Of a stretch of 64,000 nucleotides of DNA, positions 50,054 to 58,835 are shown piece after piece. Both the position numbers and the translations under genes were made by a program. A model generated the notes under the pieces. It saw nothing but the letters and a program-made list of their open reading frames with translations, searched no databases and was not told the DNA's origin. Position 1 is the first letter of the stretch. Each line of letters starts with the position of its first letter. This stretch comes from Williamsia sp. 1138 (lineage in GTDB: Bacteria > Actinomycetota > Actinomycetes > Mycobacteriales > Mycobacteriaceae), in the NCBI RefSeq assembly GCF_002095435.2, contig NZ_MJEJ02000052.1, positions 186,001 to 250,000 on the forward strand, given 5' to 3'.

Positions 50054-50734
50054 TCAGGCGGGCGCGTCGGGTAGCAGTGCAGAGGTCAACGTGGTGCGGA
50101 TCCAGTCCTCGAAGTCGTCGTAGGTGAATCCGGCCCGAACGACCAGCTGCTCGTGGGTGTGCGGGCTGGCGATCACCCATGCGGTGTCACCCGCCGATTC
50201 CGGGGTGAGTTCGGGGCGGAGCTGATCGACAGGAATGTTGCCGACCAGATTCCGGATGGCCATGCGCCTGATCTCCATCAGGTTCTGCCAGTCGGTGGCG
50301 GCCTCGGGGTCGATCGCCGCGGCCTGCGCGTAGGTCCCGAACCCGACCGCGGCCCGTTCGGTCAGGAGTCGGAACTGATGAGCCGCATGCGCGATCAGCT
50401 CTCGTGGGGTCGCGGCCGTCGGGTCGAAGGCGTTGAGGATCGCCGCAGGCATGTCTTGTGGGTTCACCGCTCCGGGCTGCCCGCCCATCAGTTGAGACTC
50501 CAACATCCCTCGCAACAGGCCTCGTTTGTTGCCCCACGACGAGTAGATGCTCTGCACAGAGACGTCGGCGCGCTCAGCGATCTTTGTGACTGTGGCTGCA
50601 GCATAACCACTTTCGGAGAAGACTTCGATCGCCGCCGCCAAGATGCGCCGCCGCGTATCGGCCCTGGTGACCGCGCCGGCCTCACGTTGCCTGCTGGTGC
50701 GACGGGATGCTTTTTCCGGTTCGCTCTTGCTCAT
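50054..50734 (-). CDS. TetR/AcrR-family regulator of the adjacent MFS pump
   Basis: This 226-residue protein has a basic N-terminal tail (residues 1-25), the TetR HTH (TRRRILAAAIEVFSESGYAAATVTKIAERADVSVQSIYSSWGNKRGLL) and a helical ligand domain. It is divergent from an MFS exporter with about 90 bp between starts and a dyad CGTTC-N10-GAACG in the gap, so it probably represses that exporter and itself. The inducer is unknown. Confidence 0.9.
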   Translation of the reverse strand: MSKSEPEKASRRTSRQREAGAVTRADTRRRILAAAIEVFSESGYAAATVTKIAERADVSVQSIYSSWGNKRGLLRGMLESQLMGGQPGAVNPQDMPAAILNAFDPTAATPRELIAHAAHQFRLLTERAAVGFGTYAQAAAIDPEAATDWQNLMEIRRMAIRNLVGNIPVDQLRPELTPESAGDTAWVIASPHTHEQLVVRAGFTYDDFEDWIRTTLTSALLPDAPA

Positions 50735-50765
50735 GGTCTCCAGTGTATGCCATGCTCTGGAAAGA

Positions 50766-50785
50766 CGTTCTAAATCATTGGAACG
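50766..50785. promoter_or_regulatory. Operator-like dyad CGTTC-N10-GAACG
   Basis: A 20-bp inverted repeat lies centrally between the divergent TetR and MFS genes, 41-60 bp upstream of the MFS start. The position suits a TetR operator overlapping both promoters. Confidence 0.5.
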
Positions 50786-50825
50786 CCACTCCGAACCAAG
50801 CCGGGTTCACTCTGAAGGATCAGTC

Positions 50826-52310
50826 ATGAATACCGTGTCGCCCACGACCCAGAAGCCGATCAACACGCGCGCCGTGATGATCGTGGTGTGCCTTGCCCTT
50901 GCGGCAGTGGTCGCCGCGATGTCGTCGCTGAACGTCGCCCTCCCGGACATCGCGCGTTCGACCCATGCGAGTCAGACGCAGTTGTCGTGGATCATCGACG
51001 CGTACTCGCTGATCTTCGCCTCGCTGCTGCTACCGGCCGGGGCGATCGGAGACCGATACGGTCGTCGCAAGACGTTGCTGGCCGGATTGGCGATCTTCGG
51101 TGTGGCCTCGATCGTGGCAATGACCGCGGCGTCGGCGTCTGAATTGATCGGCCTGCGCGGGGTGATGGGGCTGGGGGCCGCCCTCGTCATGCCTGCCACG
51201 CTGTCGACCATCACCAGCACGTTTCCGGACAACAAGCGCCCGCAAGCCGTGGGGGTCTGGGCGGGCGTCGCCGGTGGCAGTGCAATCCTCGGATTGCTCG
51301 CCTCGGGCACATTGTTGGAGTTCTTCTCGTGGCGTTCGGTGTTCGGTCTGAATGTGGTGCTGGCTCTGGTGGCAATCGTCGCGGCGTGGCGGGTGGTCCC
51401 CGAGTCGGCCGACGCATCCGCACCCAAGCTCGACCTCATCGGCGCGGCGCTGTCCGTCGCGGGGCTCGTGGTGGTCGTCTACTCCATCATCGAGGCGCCC
51501 GAAGCCGGCTGGCTCAGCGCCCGGACCCTGGCCGGGATCGTCGGGGGATTCGTGATCTTGGCGCTGTTCATCCTGTTCGAACTCCGCACCAAGAACCCGA
51601 TGCTCAACCCCCGGATCTTCACCCATCGCGGTCTGAGCGCAGGCAGCCTGTCGATCTTCATGCAGTTCTTCGCGTTCTTCGGATTCATCTTCGTCGTCCT
51701 GCAGTACCTGCAGATGGTGCGCGGCGACTCGGCGCTGATCTCTGCGGTGTCGATGCTGCCGATGGCCGCATGCATGATGCCGTCGGCGCGCCTCTCCCCG
51801 AAGCTGACCGAGAAGTTCGGTTCGCGGCCCGTCTGCATCGTCGGACTGGTGCTGGTCGCGGTGGGTCTGTTCATCCTGTCGCGGCTGGGCGTCGACAGCT
51901 CCTACTGGTTGCTGCTGGCCGGTCTCATCCCGCTCGGCATCGGGATGGGTACGGCGATGACGCCTGCCACCAGCGCCATCACCGGCGCACTCCCGAAGGC
52001 ACAGCAAGGCGTGGCATCGGCGATGAACGATCTGTCCCGTGAGGTCGGCGGCGCACTCGGGATCGCGGTTCTCGGCAGCGTTCTCACCCAGGGATACCGG
52101 AGCAATCTCGAGGTGCCTCGGGTGCCTGCAGAGATCCTGGAGAAGGCGAGAGCCTCGTTCGCCGGCGCCTCACATGCCGGCGGTCAGATCGCGGCGCACG
52201 CCGACGTCGCCTTCGCAAGCGGAATGCAGAGCGCTCTGCTGGTGGCATCCATTGCGGTCCTGGCGGCAGCTCTGGCGGTGGGGATGCTGATGCCCAAGAC
52301 CCAGGACTGA
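50826..52310 (+). CDS. MFS transporter, DHA2 (14-helix drug:H+ antiporter) family
   Basis: This 494-residue protein has about 14 hydrophobic helices and the MFS motifs LNVALPDIARSTHASQTQLSWIIDAYSLIFASLLLPAGAIGDRYGRRKTLLAG and LRGVMGLGAALVMPATLSTI, both typical of EmrB/QacA-type multidrug exporters. It is preceded by GAAGGATCAGTC. The divergent TetR gene suggests inducible efflux. The substrate is unknown. It ends before a strong hairpin shared with the convergent chorismate mutase gene. Confidence 0.92.
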   Translation: MNTVSPTTQKPINTRAVMIVVCLALAAVVAAMSSLNVALPDIARSTHASQTQLSWIIDAYSLIFASLLLPAGAIGDRYGRRKTLLAGLAIFGVASIVAMTAASASELIGLRGVMGLGAALVMPATLSTITSTFPDNKRPQAVGVWAGVAGGSAILGLLASGTLLEFFSWRSVFGLNVVLALVAIVAAWRVVPESADASAPKLDLIGAALSVAGLVVVVYSIIEAPEAGWLSARTLAGIVGGFVILALFILFELRTKNPMLNPRIFTHRGLSAGSLSIFMQFFAFFGFIFVVLQYLQMVRGDSALISAVSMLPMAACMMPSARLSPKLTEKFGSRPVCIVGLVLVAVGLFILSRLGVDSSYWLLLAGLIPLGIGMGTAMTPATSAITGALPKAQQGVASAMNDLSREVGGALGIAVLGSVLTQGYRSNLEVPRVPAEILEKARASFAGASHAGGQIAAHADVAFASGMQSALLVASIAVLAAALAVGMLMPKTQD

Positions 52311-52316
52311 TTTCTG

Positions 52317-52385
52317 ACCAGAAACGTCCCCGGAAGGGCTACCCGAGGGCGACACGCCCTCGGGTAGCCCTCTCGGGGCCGTTTG
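52317..52385. terminator. Strong hairpin with conserved ACCAGAAACGTCCCCG leader
   Basis: A perfect 17-bp stem (AGGGCTACCCGAGGGCG at 52335-52351 and its complement at 52355-52371) has a 3-nt loop. It is enclosed by partly pairing AACGTCCCCGG and CTCGGGGCCGTT. The 16-mer at 52317-52332 is identical to 26222-26237. It sits between the convergent MFS and chorismate mutase genes. Confidence 0.82.
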
Positions 52386-52393
52386 TGGTGCGA

Positions 52394-52699
52394 CTAGCGG
52401 CCGAGCGGCCCGCGGCCGAGCCGAAGCAACAGCATGGCAAGGGTGTGACCTTCTTGGCCCAGCTCGCTGAACCGGTCGAGAACCTTCATCTCGCGGCTGT
52501 GCACCAACCGGGGGCCACCGGTGGCCATGCGGGTCTGACCGACCTTCTTGGAGACTGCGGTGCGACGTTTGATCGCAGCGAGGATGATCGCGTCGACACG
52601 GTCGATCTCAGAGCGCAACTCTTCGATGTCTTCGGGGATATCGCCCACGTCAGAGCCCAGATTGAGCCCGGACAGATCGATTGGCTGGTCAGCAGTCAC
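52394..52699 (-). CDS. Chorismate mutase (AroQ type, Rv0948c-like)
   Basis: This 101-residue protein contains EELRSEIDRVDAIILAAIKRRTAVSKKVGQTRMATGGPRLVHSREMKVLDRFSELGQEGHTLAMLLLRLGRGPLG. It matches the small cytoplasmic AroQ-delta chorismate mutase of actinobacteria, which converts chorismate to prephenate and is activated by DAHP synthase binding in M. tuberculosis. The conserved C-terminal LGRG is present. The GTG at 52699 starts the protein. Its position beside uvrD1, M23 peptidase and sucCD follows the mycobacterial order, with two extra genes inserted. Confidence 0.9.
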   Translation of the reverse strand: MTADQPIDLSGLNLGSDVGDIPEDIEELRSEIDRVDAIILAAIKRRTAVSKKVGQTRMATGGPRLVHSREMKVLDRFSELGQEGHTLAMLLLRLGRGPLGR

Positions 52700-52747
52700 G
52701 CGCCCAAGTGTGCCACGCGAGGTGGTGCCACTGGTAAGAGTGGTCCG

Positions 52748-54589
52748 ATGCATCGGCGAGCTTCGACACTTCTGGCACCGACCGGCCCCACGGCCGGCGC
52801 GGTGACCCGGGCCGCGCGGTGGGTGGTCCCGGTGGCGTTGGGCCTGATCGTGATCCAGCTCGCCGTTCGTTCCTGGCTCGTGGCCCGAGGGAACTTCTAC
52901 TGGGACGACCTCATTATCATCGGCCGGGCGTCGGAGGGGTCGATCTTCTCGTGGGACTTCCTCATGCACGACCACGACGGACATCTCATGCCGGCGGCGT
53001 TTCTCGTCGCGGGAGTCACCACCGACATCGCCCCACTGAACTGGGCGCTGCCCGCGATCACGCTGGTGATCGGTCAGCTGCTCGCGTCGCTGGCGGTGCT
53101 CCGGTTGCTTGTCGTGATCGCCGGTCGCCGGCGGCCTGCCGTCTTGCTGCCGTTCGCCTTCTACCTCTTCACCCCGATGACCGTGCCCGCGTACAACTGG
53201 TGGGCTGCGGGCCTCAACACCTTGCCGCTGCAGATCGGCATGGCGATCGTGACGGCAGACGTGGTGCAGCTGTGCCGGGGCGAGGTCGATCGACGCCGGG
53301 TGATCATCCGTTCGCTGGTGGTCTTCGTGGTGGCGCTCGCGTTCTTCGAGAAGTCCGCGCTGATCGGGCCGGTCGCCGGGATCACTGCGTTCCTGTGGTG
53401 TTTGCTCGCCGATGACCGCGGAGTACGGGCTGCCCTGCACTCGGCGTGGAACGCCGCGCGTGAGCTCTGGATCGGTCTGGTCGCGATCACGACCGTGTGG
53501 GCGGTGGGCTATCTGGCGCTCACCTCCGCCACCGCCGGCGAGCACTCGATCGCCCAGACCATCGCCCTCGTGTGGCGCTCGATCAACAAGGGCGTTGTCC
53601 CGGGAACCGTTGGCGGGCCCTGGTTCTGGGAACGATGGGTACCGAGCCCACCGATGGGCTTCCCGTCCTGGTGGCTGATGGCGGCTGGTTGGCTGGTGGT
53701 GATCGGCGCGGTCGTCATCGCGTTGCGGACGCGGCAGCGGTCAGCCTGGGTGATCGGTGCGGTGTTCGGCTACGTCGCCGTGCTGCAACTTCCGTTGCTC
53801 TGGAGCCGCACCAGCGAGAACACCGCGCTCGAACTCGCCCAGACTCTGCGCTACCTACCCGACAGCGCGCTGGTGATCGCCACCGGCGTCGCGCTCATCC
53901 TGCAGGCGCCGAAACGGTCTCTGTCCCACGCGGTCGACGATGCACCGCGCTGGCTCCGGCCGGTCGCCATCGCGTCGGTCCTGGCGTTCATCGCGAGTTC
54001 GCTCGTGTCGACCGTGCGATTCTCGACCGAGTGGCGGGAGGACCCCACCGCCGACTACCTGGCGAACGCGCGCGCGTCGCTCTCGGAGGCGAAGGACACC
54101 CCGATGTTCGACCATCCGCTACCGCTGCTGGTGTTGCTTCCGGTCGCCTATCCCTACAACCAGGTGAGCAAGGTGTTCGCCGGTCTGGACGATCGGCCCG
54201 AGTTCGGCCGGTGGACCGACAAACTCCAGGTCCTCGACGACAGCGGGCATCTGACTCCGGCCGAGGTCACCCCGCGACGTGCCACCGAGGCCGGCGCCGG
54301 TGCCTGCGACGATCCGGAGGTCACCGGTCCGGCGGCGATCGATCTGGACGGGCCGTTGCTCGACTGGTTGTGGACGGTGGCGTTGCCCTATTGCGCCAAC
54401 ACCGACGGGCAAGTGCAGATCGGCCTCGCAGGTGGCGATCCGGTGACCGTTCCCGTTCGGGCCGGCCTGCATTCGGTCTATGTCCAACTCCAGGGTTCCG
54501 GTACCGCGCTGCAGGTGCGGCCGTTGACGCCGGGCGTGGAACTGCACCTGGGTGCGGCGCGGGTCGGCGAGGTCGTCCGGTCGCCCTGA
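52748..54589 (+). CDS. Polytopic membrane protein, GT-C-like glycosyltransferase candidate
   Basis: This 613-residue protein has about ten to eleven hydrophobic helices in the first 460 residues and a C-terminal extracytoplasmic domain of about 150 residues with two Cys (GACDDPE and PYCANTD). The first loop carries FYWDD (Asp53-Asp54), as in GT-C glycosyltransferases that use lipid-linked sugars. The family is not otherwise recognisable. It ends 1 bp before the stop of the convergent next gene. It is inserted between the chorismate mutase and uvrD1 genes. Confidence 0.7.
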   Translation: MHRRASTLLAPTGPTAGAVTRAARWVVPVALGLIVIQLAVRSWLVARGNFYWDDLIIIGRASEGSIFSWDFLMHDHDGHLMPAAFLVAGVTTDIAPLNWALPAITLVIGQLLASLAVLRLLVVIAGRRRPAVLLPFAFYLFTPMTVPAYNWWAAGLNTLPLQIGMAIVTADVVQLCRGEVDRRRVIIRSLVVFVVALAFFEKSALIGPVAGITAFLWCLLADDRGVRAALHSAWNAARELWIGLVAITTVWAVGYLALTSATAGEHSIAQTIALVWRSINKGVVPGTVGGPWFWERWVPSPPMGFPSWWLMAAGWLVVIGAVVIALRTRQRSAWVIGAVFGYVAVLQLPLLWSRTSENTALELAQTLRYLPDSALVIATGVALILQAPKRSLSHAVDDAPRWLRPVAIASVLAFIASSLVSTVRFSTEWREDPTADYLANARASLSEAKDTPMFDHPLPLLVLLPVAYPYNQVSKVFAGLDDRPEFGRWTDKLQVLDDSGHLTPAEVTPRRATEAGAGACDDPEVTGPAAIDLDGPLLDWLWTVALPYCANTDGQVQIGLAGGDPVTVPVRAGLHSVYVQLQGSGTALQVRPLTPGVELHLGAARVGEVVRSP

Positions 54590-54590
54590 A

Positions 54591-56123
54591 TCACGCGGCC
54601 GGAGGTACCACCACGATCTCGATACCCCGTACTCCGTTGTCGTCGAGTGTCTTCTTCGTCGCATCCGCGGCATCCTGTTCGGCGAAGACCCAGCGCACCG
54701 GGGTGGACCGGGCCGCCTTGATCTGTGCTGTGGCGGTGTCGACGAGGGCGTCCGTGCCCGCCCATCCGGTGTCGAGCGAGCCATCACTGCCGACGTTGGC
54801 CGAGTAGCCGGGACCGAACGTCATCAGCAGGGTGCCGTCGGGAGCGCGTCCGTCGAAGGCCGCGTCGTTCACGACGTAGGTGTAGGTCGACGGTGCGCCG
54901 GTCACCTGCAGGTTGTAGTCCCTGGCAGCCACGTCGCCCTTGAATCCGGTCGGGGTCCAGGTGCCCTGTGCCTCGGCGGTGGAGATCTGCTCGTTGGCGG
55001 CCAGGGCCCTGGTCAGCACAGTGGGGTCCTGATCGACATACGCGGTGAAGACGTAGGCCACATCGCCTTTGAGGGTGCCGTCCTCATTGGGGACGGTGAA
55101 CGGGCAGCGCGTCTCGGCCTGGCCGTTGAGCGGCACCGTGACGGTACGCGTGCACGTGCCGCCGACGGGGCGGTCATTGAGGGTGAGTGTCATGTCACCG
55201 ACCACCGTGATGGACCCGGGTTGCGTCGCGTTGGACGTCCGCGCGACGTAGGTGACGATGTACTCGCACACCGGCGGAGAACACGGAGACACCGTGAGCC
55301 GGAATCCGCTGGCGTCGAAGTTCGGACTCAGATACGGCGCGGGGATGTGCGCGAGGGTCTGGGCCTGGGCGTCGATCCGGTCGTACAGTCGTCCGATCTC
55401 GTTGGGCCCGATGGGCGTCACCGCGACGTCGACCTCGACCCGGTCACCACCGGTCTGGGTGATCGGGCCTTTCACCGTGGTCAGGTTCTTGTCCGGTCCG
55501 GTGGTGGCACGCATGGAGCCGCCGGAGACGAAACTGTCGCCTTCGACGGTCACATCGGGCAGTCCTGCGGGCAGGAAACGGCCGTCAGGGGTGCCGACCA
55601 GTCCGACCGGCTGCCCCTTGGATTCGAGATCCACCGCCTCTTCGTCGTTGGACAGTGCGAAGGCGAGGTTGGGTGGAGCCAGTAGCCAACCCAGGTTCGG
55701 AAAGGTCGCCGGATCGAGTTTGGCCCAGCCGCTCGCGACGGCCTCATAGTTCATCTTGGGCTTCTCGAGCTGGCTCTTCCAGAAGCTGGCCGAACCCTTG
55801 GCGTACGTCAGGCCGTTGACGCCGATGATCTCGGCGGACTCGCCTCCGACCTTGATCTGGCCTTGCAGATCGCCGCTGGCCGAGACCTCGACGTCGGTGA
55901 GGTTGATCTTCATCTCGCCTGCGGTGACCGAACCGGTGTACTTGGCGCCCGGCTGATCGGCGAAGGTGGTCGCGACCTCGGTGAGCGACTTGTAGGCCAG
56001 GACAGCGGCGGGCGCGGTGGCCGTCCCGTCGGCGCTTCGTGGCAAGAAGATGAGCACGAGTACCGCGACCAGGGCCACGATGGCGGCCCCGAGTAGTGCA
56101 CCGGGTAAAGCCTTGCTCTTCAT
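54591..56123 (-). CDS. Membrane-anchored protein with degenerate Tox-REase-5-like C-terminal domain
   Basis: This 510-residue protein has one N-terminal helix (GALLGAAIVALVAVLVLIFLP) and then about 360 residues of extracytoplasmic beta-rich sequence. Residues about 402-510 (VTGAPSTYTYVVNDAAFDG...LLMTFGPGYS...AQIKAA...PVRWVFAEQDAADATKKTLDDNGVRGIEIVVVP) closely follow the Tox-REase-5 polymorphic-toxin domain pattern (FDG, LLEAKGPGY, QA, the W strand). The catalytic E-x-K is replaced by M434-T-F436, so nuclease activity is unlikely. A single Cys pair (SPCSPPVCE) may form a disulfide. I recognise no known full-length family. Confidence 0.62.
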   Translation of the reverse strand: MKSKALPGALLGAAIVALVAVLVLIFLPRSADGTATAPAAVLAYKSLTEVATTFADQPGAKYTGSVTAGEMKINLTDVEVSASGDLQGQIKVGGESAEIIGVNGLTYAKGSASFWKSQLEKPKMNYEAVASGWAKLDPATFPNLGWLLAPPNLAFALSNDEEAVDLESKGQPVGLVGTPDGRFLPAGLPDVTVEGDSFVSGGSMRATTGPDKNLTTVKGPITQTGGDRVEVDVAVTPIGPNEIGRLYDRIDAQAQTLAHIPAPYLSPNFDASGFRLTVSPCSPPVCEYIVTYVARTSNATQPGSITVVGDMTLTLNDRPVGGTCTRTVTVPLNGQAETRCPFTVPNEDGTLKGDVAYVFTAYVDQDPTVLTRALAANEQISTAEAQGTWTPTGFKGDVAARDYNLQVTGAPSTYTYVVNDAAFDGRAPDGTLLMTFGPGYSANVGSDGSLDTGWAGTDALVDTATAQIKAARSTPVRWVFAEQDAADATKKTLDDNGVRGIEIVVVPPAA

Positions 56124-56221
56124 TGTCAGCCCCCAGGTTGAAGTGGCGCTGATGTTACCCAATGCCCGGTTCGCGCCGTGATGGCGGAACTGTCGGGGTC
56201 AGCGGGTAACTTTGGACCACG

Positions 56222-58735
56222 ATGAAAAGCACTGCTCCGCACCCCGCGCTACCGGGTATGGCCACTGGAAACCTGCAGGACACTCCCCAGTCCGAGTCGA
56301 GTCGTGCTCGCGAACTCCTCGACGGCCTCAATCCTCAGCAACGGGCGGCCGTCCTGCATTCGGGATCACCGCTGCTGATCGTGGCCGGTGCCGGTTCGGG
56401 CAAGACCGCGGTGCTGACCCGCCGAATCGCGTACCTGCTCGCCGAGCGGGATGTCACGCCCGGTCAGGTGCTGGCCATCACCTTCACCAACAAGGCCGCA
56501 GCCGAGATGCGAGAACGGGTCGCGGATCTGGTCGGCCCGCGCGCGCATCGCATGTGGGTCAGCACGTTCCACTCCACCTGCGTCCGCATCCTCCGCGCGC
56601 AGGCGACCTTGCTGGCCGGGATGAACTCCAATTTCTCGATCTACGACGCCGACGATTCGAAGCGCCTGTTGTCGATGATCGTGCGCGACCTGGATCTGGA
56701 CCCCAAGAAGTTCAGTCCTCGTGGTGTCGGGATCGCGATCTCGAACTACAAGAACGAACTCATCGATCCAGACGCCGCGCTCGCGGACGCGGAGGAAAAG
56801 GCCGAACCCGCGCTGGTGACCATCGCGCAGATCTATCGGCACTACCAGCAGCGGTTGCGATCGGCGAACGCTTTCGACTTCGACGACCTGATCGGCGAGA
56901 CCGTCGGACTGCTCCAGGCGTTTCCCGAGGTCGCGGAGTACTACCGCCGGCGATTCCGGCACGTGCTGGTCGACGAGTATCAGGACACCAACCACGCCCA
57001 GTACATCCTGGTGCGTGAACTCGTCGGCACCGGGGGCGTCGGGAACGTCAGCCCGTCGGAGCTCTGTGTGGTCGGCGACGCGGATCAGTCCATCTACGCG
57101 TTCCGCGGCGCCACCATCCGAAACATCGAGGAGTTCGAACGCGACTTCCCAGACACCGAGACCATCCTGCTCGAACAGAACTACCGCTCGACCCAGACCA
57201 TCTTGTCGGCTGCCAATGCGGTGATCTCCCGCAACGCGGGGCGTCGGGAGAAGAAGCTGTGGACCGACAGCGGCGACGGGGAGCTGATCGTCGGGTACGT
57301 CGCAGACAACGAGCACGATGAGGCGCAGTTCATCGCGCGAGAGATCGATTCCCTTTCGGACACAGGGGAGTTCAAGTACTCGGAGATCGCGGCGTTCTAC
57401 CGTACCAACACGGCTTCACGTGCTCTCGAAGAGGTGTTCATCCGGCTCGGCATTCCTTACAAGGTCGTCGGTGGGGTGCGGTTCTACGAGCGCAAAGAAG
57501 TCCGCGATATCGTCGCCTACCTGCGGGCGGTTGCCAACCCGGACGACACCGTGAGTCTGCGTCGCATCCTGAACACCCCCCGCCGCGGTATCGGCGACCG
57601 GGCCGAGGCGTGCGTGGCGGTGCATTCGGAGAACACCGGGACGAGTTTCTACCAGGCACTGATCGACGGCGCCGAGGGCAAGGTTCCACTGCTGGGAACC
57701 CGTGCCGTCAAGCAGATCTCGAGCTTCGTCGAGCTCATCGAAGGTCTGCGTAACGACTTCCTGTCGAGCTTCGGTGCGGCGGGCTCGTCGGACGCCGACG
57801 TCGCTTCGGTGGATGCGGGTAGTGAGGCGGGCGACATCGGTGAACTGGTGGAGGCGATCGCCGAGCGCACCGGATACCGCTACGAACTGGAGGGTTCGTC
57901 TGACCCGCAAGACGGGGCCAGGCTCGACAACATCAACGAACTCATCTCGGTGGCAAGGGAATTCAGTGCAGAAGCGGCTGCTGCCGAGCCACCGGAGACG
58001 CAGCTGGATGAGGATGGCCTGGCTGCAGATGAAGGTGAACCCGACCCGGGTTCTCTCGCAGCATTTCTGGAGCGGGTCGCACTCGTCGCCGACGCCGATC
58101 AAGTTCCGGACGACGAGGACGGCGTCGTCACCTTGATGACGCTGCACACGGCGAAGGGCCTCGAGTTCCCGGTGGTGTTCGTGACCGGTTGGGAGGACGG
58201 ACAATTCCCGCACATGCGCGCGTTGGGTGATCCGGCTGAGCTGTCGGAGGAACGCCGTCTCGCGTACGTCGGGATCACCCGGGCGCGTAAGCGGCTGTAC
58301 CTGAGCCGGGCGATGGTCCGTTCGGCGTGGGGTACGCCGATGCAGAACCCGGAATCCCGTTTCCTGCAAGAGATTCCGCAACACCTCATCGACTGGCGTC
58401 GTACCGAACCGAAGCGCAGCATGGGTCGTCGATCCAGTGACGGCAGCCGCGACTATGGCGACAACGGCCGCGGCTTCGGCGGTGGCGGCTTCGGTGAACA
58501 GCGGTCGTATGGCGGCGGATCACGTCGTCAGGAGTCATTCGGATCGCCGACGCGGGGGCGCAACAAACAGATACATGTCGAGGTGGGGGACAGGGTCACC
58601 CACCCCAAGTACGGCATGGGCAAGGTCGTCGGCAAAGAAGGTTCCGGACCGACCGAGCGGGTGATGTTCGACTTCGGCAGCGCCGGGCGGATCACCCTCA
58701 TGTCCCTTGGCGGGCTACCCGTCGAGAAACTCTAG
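56222..58735 (+). CDS. uvrD1: ATP-dependent DNA helicase UvrD1/PcrA
   Basis: This 837-residue SF1A helicase has Walker A VAGAGSGKTAVLT, motif Ia FTNKAAAEMRERV, the Walker B DEYQDTNHAQY, QNYRSTQTIL, motif V LMTLHTAKGLEFPVVF and motif VI VGITRARKRLYLS. The C-terminus has a Gly/Arg-rich linker and a Tudor-like end (VGDRVTHPKYGMGKVVGKEGSGPTERVMFDFGSAGRITLMSLGGLPVEKL) known to bind Ku and RNA polymerase in mycobacteria. It acts in nucleotide-excision and double-strand-break repair. The order uvrD1-M23-sucCD matches M. tuberculosis Rv0949-Rv0952. Confidence 0.95.
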   Translation: MKSTAPHPALPGMATGNLQDTPQSESSRARELLDGLNPQQRAAVLHSGSPLLIVAGAGSGKTAVLTRRIAYLLAERDVTPGQVLAITFTNKAAAEMRERVADLVGPRAHRMWVSTFHSTCVRILRAQATLLAGMNSNFSIYDADDSKRLLSMIVRDLDLDPKKFSPRGVGIAISNYKNELIDPDAALADAEEKAEPALVTIAQIYRHYQQRLRSANAFDFDDLIGETVGLLQAFPEVAEYYRRRFRHVLVDEYQDTNHAQYILVRELVGTGGVGNVSPSELCVVGDADQSIYAFRGATIRNIEEFERDFPDTETILLEQNYRSTQTILSAANAVISRNAGRREKKLWTDSGDGELIVGYVADNEHDEAQFIAREIDSLSDTGEFKYSEIAAFYRTNTASRALEEVFIRLGIPYKVVGGVRFYERKEVRDIVAYLRAVANPDDTVSLRRILNTPRRGIGDRAEACVAVHSENTGTSFYQALIDGAEGKVPLLGTRAVKQISSFVELIEGLRNDFLSSFGAAGSSDADVASVDAGSEAGDIGELVEAIAERTGYRYELEGSSDPQDGARLDNINELISVAREFSAEAAAAEPPETQLDEDGLAADEGEPDPGSLAAFLERVALVADADQVPDDEDGVVTLMTLHTAKGLEFPVVFVTGWEDGQFPHMRALGDPAELSEERRLAYVGITRARKRLYLSRAMVRSAWGTPMQNPESRFLQEIPQHLIDWRRTEPKRSMGRRSSDGSRDYGDNGRGFGGGGFGEQRSYGGGSRRQESFGSPTRGRNKQIHVEVGDRVTHPKYGMGKVVGKEGSGPTERVMFDFGSAGRITLMSLGGLPVEKL

Positions 58736-58748
58736 CGGGGGGTACAGC

Positions 58749-58820
58749 CACAAACCCACCCGTTCCAGGCAAAACCACCCGCCGCAGCAACTGGTTTTGC
58801 CTGCAGCGGGTGGGTTTGTG
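58749..58820. terminator. Nested palindrome between convergent uvrD1 and M23 peptidase
   Basis: Outer arms CACAAACCCACCCG (58749-58762) and its complement (58807-58820) enclose inner arms AGGCAAAACCA (58767-58777) and its complement (58792-58802). The loop contains CCACCCGCCGC, which could pair with GCAGCGGGTGG of the right outer arm, so two foldings compete. It fits a bidirectional terminator. Confidence 0.75.
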
Positions 58821-58835
58821 AGGAGAGCGGGGGAG

